From Craspedostauros australis (taxonomy: Eukaryota; Bacillariophyta; Bacillariophyceae; Mastogloiales; Achnanthaceae), in NCBI GenBank assembly GCA_026770025.1, contig JAMXDE010000027.1, positions 773,341 through 837,340 on the forward strand: DNA of 64,000 nt, written 5' to 3'. Made by a program: the position numbers and the translations under genes. The notes under the pieces are model-generated. The model had not been told where the DNA came from, searched no databases, and was given only the letters and a program-made list of their open reading frames with translations. Positions 41,245 through 49,232 of the stretch are shown here, piece by piece (position 1 is the first letter of the stretch; every line of letters starts with the position of its first letter).

Positions 41245-44200
41245 CGTCGCTCCCTGGTGAACAGCTACGCGCGATTTCAGGTGAATGCGAGACACCGGTA
41301 GGCGCTCCACGTGGAGAGGTGTCTTCGCTTGCCCAAGCCTACCAACACGGGTGCCCATCCAAGTTGGTGCCCATTGTGGCTCATGACGAGCTCCAGGTCT
41401 TTGCGGTCGTGTCCTCGCCATGTGGCCAACGTGCATGGCGGCGTCAGGACAACGGCCAGTGCGACCCTGGGGCAAATGTTTGCGCCACGCCCCACCTACG
41501 GCTGCTGCGGGAATACGGCACTTTTGCGACGCCAGTGTTGCTGGAAGCTGCCAATGCGTCGGCTCCGGCCATGGCATGTCCAGGTGCGGGATTCATGCGG
41601 CTGCATGGCTCTGATGGAGTACATGTGGACGTGAGAATGCTGCACTGCCCACACCTGGCGGACACCCTGATATCACCCCAAGCAGTCGTTCGTCAAACCG
41701 ACAATGACTTTCACGGCTTCTGCGTCGAGTCCGAACCCCACGGTGCCAAAGTCGTGTTCACGTCGGAGGCTGGCCGTGTGGAGATACCTTTGGTGGTTCG
41801 TAACGGGCTCTATTACTTCGAAGGACCATCTCACCAAGTGTTCTCCGTCCGCAAGGCGTCCAAGGCTCTTGTGTCCGAGCTGTGGCATCTTCGGCTGGGA
41901 CATGTTGGCATGAGCCAGCTCCGACACCTGACCAAGTGTGCCACTGGCATTCCTGATGCGGCAGTCGCCGGAGTGCATCCATTGCGGCATTGCGACGCGT
42001 GCAGCCAGGCTGGATACCAACATGCGGCACGTGGGCCCAACGATACTACCACAGCCAACGTGCGCGGTGCCAGGTTCCATGTTGACTTCGGGTTCATGCG
42101 AGCCACGAACGCTGCGTATGGACGCGGGAAGTCAGGCCACAATACGCCACGAGTGGTGAAGTCCATCGATGGATACTGTGCTTATCTGCTCGTCGTGGAT
42201 GCCTTCACTGCATACGTGTGGGTTTTCATGACCAAGGACAAGTCGCCACCGCTTGCGGCTGTTCGGCATGTGCTTTCGTCCTTTGGGCGCTCCGACGGCT
42301 ATCGTGCCGTGCGCGTCGACTTGGGCGGCGAACTTGCAAGGTCAGATCAGTTTCGCGAGATGGTATTCGAGTGCGGGTACACTGTGGAGCCCACTGGCGC
42401 GGACTGTGCGTGGATGAATGGCAAAGTCGAGCGCCTCAACAGGACGTTTGGCACAATGGTACGCGCCCTGTTGTACTCGTCTGGCATGCAGCCACACTTC
42501 TGGTCGAAGGCTCTGGCACATGCGGTGTACATCAAGAATCGGCTCTACCATTCAGGCATTCGCATGACACCTTATCAGCGCCAGCATGGGGTTGTTCCAG
42601 ATCTGTCGCACCTGCGTGTGTTCGGGTCTCGAGTCACGGTCAAGAAGCCGGGGAAGGCTGCCGCCAAGCTTGATGCGCATACCTACGATGGCATCTTTGT
42701 CGGGCACACGGCTACGTCGACGCTGCATGAGTACTACGACATGCGTACTGGCCGGTTTAAGCGAGCAGGCAACATTGTCTTCGATGAGGCGCATTTTTCG
42801 TCCCACGACAGGCCACCTGGCCCGCAGCTACTCTTCGATTTGGGTTTCGAGCAACCAAGTGCTGACGCACAACCTGATGCTGTCGTCACTGGCGCCGCTT
42901 ATCCTCCGTCCCGGTCCAAGATTGCGAAAACACCGCCGATTGCGTGTCGCATCCCACTTCCTCTTGGTGATCTGGTTGACCGAGCTGCACAGCATGCTTC
43001 TGCTGCAATGTGTCAGACCACCCATGCAGCGCACACGGTCGACATCGAAATGGCCGATGATCCTTTCGGGTACAGCTTCGATCAGGTGGTCGCAATCGCT
43101 GGCTCGGATGGCACGCTTGGGATGGAATTCACTCACGATGCCCAGCGTGATCGTCTTGTGCTAGTGATGTGCAGGCCAGGACAACCGTCTGCTCGCATTC
43201 CGCGATGGCGGTCCCGGCTTCGACACTCACACCTCCTTGCGGTGGATGGTGTTGATGTGCACACACTGGCGCAGCTCAAGACGCGGATACAGCAGCTCCG
43301 TGATGCCAAGGCTACCAGTGCCACGTTCGTATTCGCATTCGATGATGTGCGCAACGCGATGTCTCAAACTGGCGTGCCCCAGATGTACTTCGATCAACTC
43401 AGGCATGTCCAGGACATCATTGAGTCAGCTCGTCCCACAGCTCACGCTACCAGCGTTGCGAGTGCCCCGACAAAGTTGACTCGGCGTACGCTTCGACAGC
43501 AGGATGACTGGCCCGAGTGGAGCGCCGCTGAAGACAGGCAGCTTGATCAATACGATGCGCAGCAGATGTTTGGAGACCCCGTGCTACCACCGGCCGACGC
43601 TGCGGTGTTCAACTGGGTGTGGGTATACGTCGTCAAGACTCACGAGAACAATCGCAAGAAAGCTCGTGCTGTTTGTGATGGATCAACCCGTGGCGGACAC
43701 GCTCGGATCTTTGGGCACACCTACGCTGCTACGCCGGATCTAACCGAGTTCCGTATTCTTCTGGCCATTGCGGCGATACAGGGTCTACGGGTATACGGCT
43801 CTGATGTCACCAATGCGTTCGCGGAGGCTCCTGCTGGAGAACAACGGTACTACATGAGGGTGGATGAGCAGTACCGCACTTGGTGGGAGAAGCGACGGGG
43901 CAAACTCATGCCACGAGGAGCCGTGATTCCAGTCCTCAAGAACCTTCAGGGACATCCCGAGGCGCCCCGACAGTGGAGCTGTCATGTCAATGGCCTTCTG
44001 AAGCGCATGGGTTTCCATGGTACCACGCATGCTCCCTGCCTTTACATGGGACGCGTCCTTTCTTCCAAGGTCTACGTGCTTCGACAAGTGGATGATTTCG
44101 CAGTTGCCGCCACCAACGAGGCCGTCTTCAGCGCGTTCTGCGACTTGTTGGACAAACATCTCTTCCAGCCCATGACGCGACAAGGCCTCATTGTTCATTA

Positions 44201-45209
44201 CAATGGTTTGGACGTCGATCAGACCCAGGATTTCGTCAAGGTGCACTGCACTTCCTACATTGACAAGGTGCTGGAGCGGTACCAGTGGCAGAACTTCAAG
44301 ACCACACAGCGGTTGCCCATGCGGTCCGACAATTCTTATGTCAAGAGTCTGGATAAGGCGGTGCTCCCAGTCGATGACGATGAGCGACTTCGTGTGGCAA
44401 GCCAGTTCAAGTTCGGGTACAGGCAGGCTATTGGCGAGCTGATATGGGCGATGATTTCATGTCGGCCTGACATTTCTTTCCCCGTCGTGAAGCTCTCGCA
44501 GTTCTCCGCCAACCCAGCTGCTCTACATTTTGAAGGGGTGAAGTATCTCATGCGGTATGTCGCTGGCACGCGCGACCACGGTGTCACCTACTGGAGGATA
44601 CAGCCACTCATGAGTCTCCCCGCAGCACCCCGCCCAGTCCGCCTTTCGCCGACCGATGATGCCGTCCACGATGCCACCGGCATACAACATCTTGATGCCT
44701 CAACGTTGTACGGGTACACTGATGCGGATTGGGGCGTCGACATCCGACATCGGCGGTCGGTCACAGGCATCATTTACATATTTGGTGGAGCTGCTGTGGC
44801 ATGGAAGACCCGAGTTCAACCTACGGTCTCGCTCAGTAGCACTGAGGCCGAATTCGTCGCAGCCAGCGACGCCGGCCGCATGGCCTTGTGGCTTCGATCC
44901 ATTCTCGATGAAGTGGGGGTGAAGCAGCAGTATGCGACTATGATCTTCGAGGACAACCGCGGTGCTCGGCTGATGGCCAGCGCCAGTCAGCCTACCCGGA
45001 ATTCGCGCCACATAGCGATCCGAGAGTTCGCGGTCCTCGATTGGGTGGAAAGAGATCTCCTGACATACCCAGAAGTCGCATCAGACCTGAATGCATCCGA
45101 CATATGCACGAAACAGACACCTGTGGCTCTGTACTTTCGGCACATCGACCTTGTTATGGGTCGGCTTGTGCCCTTCTATGTACGCAGCCGCCACAACCCG
45201 GATATGTAG
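41169..45209 (+). CDS. Pol polyprotein of element 1 (PR-IN-RT-RH) with PDZ-like insert
   Basis: Open from just after a stop at 41166 to the TAG at 45207-45209, in the -1 frame relative to gag and with no obvious ATG of its own, so a ribosomal frameshift is likely. The protease has DPGA (41463) instead of the usual D[ST]GA. Integrase shows HLRLGHVG and CDAC zinc residues (41885-42000), then catalytic Asp in HVDFGF, Asp in RVDLGGE and Glu in NGKVERLNR (42080-42440). A segment at 43080-43350 resembles a PDZ domain. The reverse transcriptase has VTNAFAEAP and RQVDDFAVA (44083-44109). RNase H shows TDADWGVD, STEAEF and EDNRGA (44715-44960). All domains are uninterrupted. Confidence 0.92.
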   Translation, partial: VGRGGHRDPRCEYAPSGFCACWPGVTSLPGEQLRAISGECETPVGAPRGEVSSLAQAYQHGCPSKLVPIVAHDELQVFAVVSSPCGQRAWRRQDNGQCDPGANVCATPHLRLLREYGTFATPVLLEAANASAPAMACPGAGFMRLHGSDGVHVDVRMLHCPHLADTLISPQAVVRQTDNDFHGFCVESEPHGAKVVFTSEAGRVEIPLVVRNGLYYFEGPSHQVFSVRKASKALVSELWHLRLGHVGMSQLRHLTKCATGIPDAAVAGVHPLRHCDACSQAGYQHAARGPNDTTTANVRGARFHVDFGFMRATNAAYGRGKSGHNTPRVVKSIDGYCAYLLVVDAFTAYVWVFMTKDKSPPLAAVRHVLSSFGRSDGYRAVRVDLGGELARSDQFREMVFECGYTVEPTGADCAWMNGKVERLNRTFGTMVRALLYSSGMQPHFWSKALAHAVYIKNRLYHSGIRMTPYQRQHGVVPDLSHLRVFGSRVTVKKPGKAAAKLDAHTYDGIFVGHTATSTLHEYYDMRTGRFKRAGNIVFDEAHFSSHDRPPGPQLLFDLGFEQPSADAQPDAVVTGAAYPPSRSKIAKTPPIACRIPLPLGDLVDRAAQHASAAMCQTTHAAHTVDIEMADDPFGYSFDQVVAIAGSDGTLGMEFTHDAQRDRLVLVMCRPGQPSARIPRWRSRLRHSHLLAVDGVDVHTLAQLKTRIQQLRDAKATSATFVFAFDDVRNAMSQTGVPQMYFDQLRHVQDIIESARPTAHATSVASAPTKLTRRTLRQQDDWPEWSAAEDRQLDQYDAQQMFGDPVLPPADAAVFNWVWVYVVKTHENNRKKARAVCDGSTRGGHARIFGHTYAATPDLTEFRILLAIAAIQGLRVYGSDVTNAFAEAPAGEQRYYMRVDEQYRTWWEKRRGKLMPRGAVIPVLKNLQGHPEAPRQWSCHVNGLLKRMGFHGTTHAPCLYMGRVLSSKVYVLRQVDDFAVAATNEAVFSAFCDLLDKHLFQPMTRQGLIVHYNGLDVDQTQDFVKVHCTSYIDKVLERYQWQNFKTTQRLPMRSDNSYVKSLDKAVLPVDDDERLRVASQFKFGYRQAIGELIWAMISCRPDISFPVVKLSQFSANPAALHFEGVKYLMRYVAGTRDHGVTYWRIQPLMSLPAAPRPVRLSPTDDAVHDATGIQHLDASTLYGYTDADWGVDIRHRRSVTGIIYIFGGAAVAWKTRVQPTVSLSSTEAEFVAASDAGRMALWLRSILDEVGVKQQYATMIFEDNRGARLMASASQPTRNSRHIAIREFAVLDWVERDLLTYPEVASDLNASDICTKQTPVALYFRHIDLVMGRLVPFYVRSRHNPDM

Positions 45210-45214
45210 CTTTC

Positions 45215-45231
45215 CGCTGGCTTTGCCAGCG
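45215..45231 (+). other. Hairpin upstream of the polypurine tract
   Basis: CGCTGGC-TTT-GCCAGCG: a perfect 7-bp stem with a 3-nt loop, just after the pol stop and one base before the G-run. Confidence 0.85.
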
Positions 45232-45232
45232 T

Positions 45233-45247
45233 GGGGGGGGGGGGGGG
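45233..45247 (+). promoter_or_regulatory. Polypurine tract of element 1 (15 G)
   Basis: Fifteen consecutive G residues directly before the 3' LTR, at the position of the plus-strand primer. The count may vary by sequencing error. Confidence 0.75.
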
Positions 45248-45381
45248 TGTTGGTGTACGGTCGCATGACAGACGGTGCAGCAGCAAATCCCATGTTCACA
45301 GCCTCTGCACAGTCGGAAATAATCATAATCACATCATCATCACACACACAACACATCCCGTATCGTCTCCCGATCATCACA
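45248..45381 (+). repeat. 3' LTR of element 1
   Basis: Same 134 bp as the 5' LTR; no difference noticed. Confidence 0.95.
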
Positions 45382-45386
45382 ACTTT
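45382..45386 (+). repeat. Target-site duplication, right (element 1)
   Basis: ACTTT, matching 39265-39269. Confidence 0.95.
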
Positions 45387-46737
45387 GATATGTGGTCTAC
45401 TCGTGTTGTTGGCAACAAGGAGGAGCGTTGGTTTCTTGTGTGTGGTGATCCACACTCAACTCTCAACACAAACATGAAGAAACTTGTTGATATGACTACT
45501 GCCAATCAATGCTGCTTCTTCCCTCCCTTCTTTCCAACTCAACTTCATCTGCAGAGCAAGTATGTAGCTCATGCAGCAGTGGGACTGAAAGTGCAAGAAA
45601 AGGCACATCATGCCCAGAACCCAAGCCATGCAATAAACAGTCCCCAACAACAAATAAGTCCAACACAACAGTTGCCACCCTCCCCATCTTCAGCCACTCC
45701 ATACTTGGCATTCCACAAATGTTGGCAAGTTGTGTGGACGGATACCTTGCAATCGTGGAAGACAGTGATGGTTGTTATGATTCTGTTTGCTATTTCATTA
45801 TGTGAGCACTCCAATCCTCTTGGTGTCTCTTCTTCTCTTGCCCGATACTCTTGGCGCGTCTATCTGTTTTGTAGATTGGGTCTTCGACTATGAGTTGGTA
45901 TGCAAGATGCTCTCTTGCCGCTACTGTACTCTCTCTCTCTCTCTCTTCAATATTCCATGTTCATGTTGCATGATACTCCGTGTTCAATGCATACTCTGCA
46001 TTCAACACTCTGTTCATTCACTACTGGTTCCTACTCCATGAGTACTTACCACTTGAACTCCTCTTTGTGCATCCATAATCTTGATGCTCTTTGGTCATCA
46101 AATCTTTCTTTCTGCTCCTGACATGGAGACAGATGTCAATGTGGTGACATGATGACATCCTGTCAACGTCAGCTGTTGTCCTTCTGCTCTCCAGATGTCA
46201 CGTTCCATTGATGATGCAATGGTCTGTCAGATGATATTGTCATCTGAGGTTTACTTGGGAGGTACATCAAGCTTTGCTACCAATGACAAACCAGCAAAAG
46301 ATTGGTGAAGTGTCGGTGATGTATCGGAGAGGTACCGGAAATGTATTGGAGATGATCGGAGATAAGCGATGATGAGAAGCTGAGGGAGAGCAACCATCCA
46401 AGCTGTTCAGGTGAAGGATGGGATGCTGTGATCTGATCGAATGGACCAAGCCAAGCAATGCCTGCAACTCAGCAATGTCAAAGCCAACAAAACTATTGAT
46501 GGGAAGACAACGTGATGAGTGCACGGACATGGGGTACTCGGTGGTGCATGCATGGCCATGATGAATTCGTGATGAATTGAAGATGAATGCACGCTAGACC
46601 AACTGATGGACCCATGGAGGTCTCAGGAGGAGATCAAACTTGGAAGACAAGAGCAGTGAAGAGCTCACAGTTCAGAGAAGTAGATTCTAACAAACAATTA
46701 GCTTTCTACTATCACCACCACCCCGGATTTCCAACAC
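45387..46737. other. Region without a recognised gene
   Basis: 1.35 kb between element 1 and block B. Open frames on both strands (for example 45387-45893 plus) show no known domain. A CT run lies near 45930-45947. Clusters of GAGATGATCGGAGAT-like short repeats occur near 46310-46370. I see no supported gene. Confidence 0.4.
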
Positions 46738-46952
46738 AAGTGAACAAACAACCACTTCTCATCCACATGGACAACATCATCCAAACTCTGAAACAACCCA
46801 TCATTTGCAATGTGATTGATGCAAAAGCATAGACGATCTGCCTAGTGCTTCTCTGTGAGTCCAAATATGTTGTTAATACACTGCCTTGTTGCAATTTTCA
46901 TATTGAATAGCGTAGTTGGTGACACACCAATGGCAGCATCAGCTGTACAAAG

Positions 46953-47149
46953 TGAAAGAGTACTATCCAAAAATCACGAGGGGAGAGCAAAAGCAAAGTA
47001 CCATGCCGGGATTCGAACCTGGAACCTCAGTTAGAATTACTGATGCTCTACCGTTGAGCTACAGGCGTTGCGATTGCTGATCCGAACAAGTGAAATTTGT
47101 AGATAGTGGGGACTACAGGAGTAACGTGATGTGCACTATATGTATTTGT
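46953..47149 (-). mobile_element. tRNA-derived (SINE-like) insertion
   Basis: About 197 bp absent from block A. It is flanked by imperfect direct repeats, GCTGTACAAAG (46942-46952) and GCTGATACAAAG (47150-47161), as expected of a target-site duplication. Inside, on the minus strand, is a tRNA-like body with both polymerase III promoter boxes, an 80-nt leader and a tail containing a T5 run. SINE identity is inferred; a retroposed tRNA transcript is the alternative. Confidence 0.65.
46999..47069 (-). tRNA. Degenerate tRNA-like sequence
   Basis: Box A TAGCTCAACGG (47061-47051) and box B GGTTCGAATCC (47019-47009) match the consensus. The D stem (GCTC/GAGC) and the anticodon stem (TCAGT/ACTGA) pair perfectly. 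The acceptor stem does not pair well, the T stem has an A-C mismatch, and the anticodon loop AATTCTA lacks U33. The apparent anticodon TTC is therefore not trustworthy. More likely a tRNA relic or SINE head than a working tRNA gene. Confidence 0.55.
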
Positions 47150-47736
47150 GCTGATACAAAGGGTTGCTGCATCATTGTTGTTAAGGTGTTGTAGGTGCTC
47201 TTTCAGGTCCTCTTGGTCCCACTTCCATGCTCTACCACAAGGACCACAATGCAACAGCAAGCTCCAAGATGATTGGAAGTTGCTGGCCACAGTCTTTCTC
47301 ATGTTGATCATCATTTTCTGGGCTGTGGCATGATGAACATCGTATTGCGCCACCAGATGATCGAGTGCCCTGTCCTTGCAACAGCCATTGACTTGTGAAA
47401 GCAAGAGTGTCACCATGATCTGAATCCGTTCATCTGCAGACAAGCGCTTCCTCTTCTTGCGTTCCATCGATTCCATTGTCTAGATGAGACTTGTGACAAG
47501 AAGTGCATGAAGGGCTCTTGCCCAAAGCTAAACACTGAGGAATTGGCAAGGTGCATTACGGAGACTGTCGATGACAACAAGTCGGAACAAAACGAGCAAG
47601 TTCCAGCGCGCAACGCAAAGCGCACACTAATTTGATGCAGACAAGAGCGTTGGATGAACGCAAGTGGAATGTGACGATCCCAGTACGATGGAGCACCTTG
47701 ATAGTGGGGGTAGGTCATCATGTCATCTGATTCAGT

Positions 47737-48078
47737 ATGGATTATAATGCTGTAATCGCGATCATGATGTGCAGCAGGTCACTCCCAAAAAAGATGACTC
47801 GTAACCCGCGACGAGCTGCGCCGTTGTCTACTCACGAGGCTCGCATCAACACACATGATCACCACGAACAGAAAGGAGACCAATCGAACGAAGGTCTGAT
47901 ACCGAGATGGAGGTACCTCAATGTCCAATTCGAACAGATGACGTCACATGATGACGTACCAATGCGACACCATTCAGACAACAAAGAGATTCTGGATGAC
48001 GTGCTTGCGAGCCTGCAACACTTGCGAAGAAGTCTTGGGAGCAACAAGTATGCAATTTACCGCAGCTTTCAATATAAC
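47737..48078 (+). pseudogene. Small ORF, block B copy, truncated by element 2
   Basis: Counterpart of 31469-31783, starting MDYNAVIAIMMCSRS. It stays in frame through LASLQHLRRSLG, then diverges and runs into the LTR of element 2. Function unknown, as for the A copy. Confidence 0.35.
48074..48078 (+). repeat. Target-site duplication, left (element 2)
   Basis: ATAAC before the 5' LTR; repeated at 57480-57484. The uninterrupted site is visible in block A as TTTCAATACAACCCTTC. Confidence 0.9.
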
Positions 48079-48954
48079 GGTTACAACATGAGGCCCTGGA
48101 CGTCCGACAGCAGGACACTCTTCGGAGTTTCCTTGTAATCGGATTAGTCCAATTTGACAATTTCCCCCCCAAAATATTTGGTCTTGGTTTTCTCACGACT
48201 GTCCGCCAACGCGAAGCGCGTACCCCTGGGTACGAACCAAGACCAAGTGAGAATTATCAAGCTACAAGGGATTGGAGACTACCAATCACAGATGCCTGTC
48301 AAGAGGTTCATTGCAGCTTATGTTTGAATCACAAGAGTGATTGCATCGAACTGCAAAGACTGCTTGGCTGTAAGATCCCAGCCCTTGACATGATTAGCAT
48401 GATAGAAGAAAGGGTCATGCCCAACAGCTCTCTGCTGCTCAGCAACGAACCAAGATCAACAGGAGAACATAGGATGATCAAAGAGTCGATACACTGCAAG
48501 AAGGGAGTGAAACAAGGCACACAACCAAGTGTCTTGCCCCACAGAAAACACAACGATGTCTGCAGGAAATCTCCTGCAAACAACACTGCCAAGAAACATG
48601 TCCTGCATGATTGTTGCCTCTTCATTGTCTTCATCATCATCTTCATTGTCTTCATCAACTTAATCATAAAATGCAAAAGTTCACAACTCAAAACACTCTT
48701 CAAACACAGTACAAATCAATTGCATTCACTCTCGTCTTCCCATCGTAAACTCTGACACCAAACGACTTCATCAGTCGGTCCGAGTTGCGACATTGAACGC
48801 TTGCTCAAGGCAACGCAACAAACAATTTTCTCACAGCAACAAAAACACAAAGTCCGTCCCTATTGTCAACAACAACAACAACAACAAACAATCCAATCCG
48901 GATTTGTTCCATCTACGGGGACATCTCGGACACGCGAACTAACGAAATTTAACT
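48079..48954 (+). repeat. 5' LTR of element 2
   Basis: Begins GGTTACAACATGAGG (3' copy AGTTACAAC) and ends ATTTAACT. The termini form an AGTTA/TAACT inverted repeat instead of TG/CA. A 143-codon frame without ATG is present but also lies in the 3' LTR, and I do not call it a gene. Confidence 0.9.
48178..48246 (+). other. Nested hairpins in element 2 LTR
   Basis: A perfect 12-bp inverted repeat (TTGGTCTTGGTT at 48178-48189, AACCAAGACCAA at 48235-48246) encloses GTACCC-CT-GGGTAC and CGC-GAA-GCG hairpins. The same structure is present in the 3' LTR. Confidence 0.85.
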
Positions 48955-48966
48955 GGTAGCTGCGAG
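48954..48966 (+). promoter_or_regulatory. Possible primer binding site of element 2
   Basis: TGGTAGCTGCGAG directly at the 5' LTR end. TGG fits complementarity to a tRNA CCA end. The tRNA was not identified. Confidence 0.35.
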
Positions 48967-49232
48967 TGGTTCTTCGAATCCACTAACTACTCTTCCTCTG
49001 CTACAACGCAACGCAGCGAATACCCCTGACTACCCAAGCGAAACAAGAAGCTGGAGTAGTCCAGACTACCAACCGCTGTTCACGAAACAGCCCACCAACC
49101 ATCGCCGGAGCTCAGAATCCTGTGCACACCTTCCGCCAGGAAGTTGGATCCCAGCACGCGGCGACAACGATATCGACAACAAGCAGACAAGATCTGCCAC
49201 CTGCAAGGCAAACGCTCAAGAAGTGAATCAGC

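Larger units (their letters stand above)
39270..45381 (+). mobile_element. Complete copia-type LTR retrotransposon (element 1)
   Basis: 6112-bp element with 134-bp LTRs that I read as identical, TG...CA termini and a 5-bp target duplication (ACTTT). It contains a primer site, gag, pol in the order protease-integrase-RT-RNase H (copia order), a hairpin and a G-run polypurine tract. Gag and pol are both free of stops. This suggests a recent insertion that may still be capable of transposition. It lies between the two copies of the segmental duplication. Confidence 0.95.
46738..47476 (-). pseudogene. Mariner-like transposase fragment, block B copy, split by an insertion
   Basis: Counterpart of the block A mariner relic. 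The N-terminal half (47476 to about 47162) starts MESMERKKRKRLSADERIQI and runs to NNNDAATLC. It is then cut by the tRNA-derived insertion. The rest continues below 46941, with the same in-frame TAG and the VHVDEKWLF motif near 46750-46790. Not functional. Confidence 0.75.

Noticed and set aside
45231-45893. 220-codon frame crossing the 3' LTR of element 1
   Set aside because: Begins in the G-run and LTR and continues into the flank by chance; no coding signal.
46999-47069. Functional tRNA-Glu or tRNA-Arg gene
   Set aside because: Acceptor stem does not pair, T stem has a mismatch and U33 is missing, so it is described as a tRNA-derived relic instead.
48324-48755. 143-codon frame in the LTRs of element 2 with a hydrophobic stretch
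   Set aside because: No ATG at its start, lies wholly inside the LTR, and is identical in both LTRs only because the LTRs are. No domain recognised.
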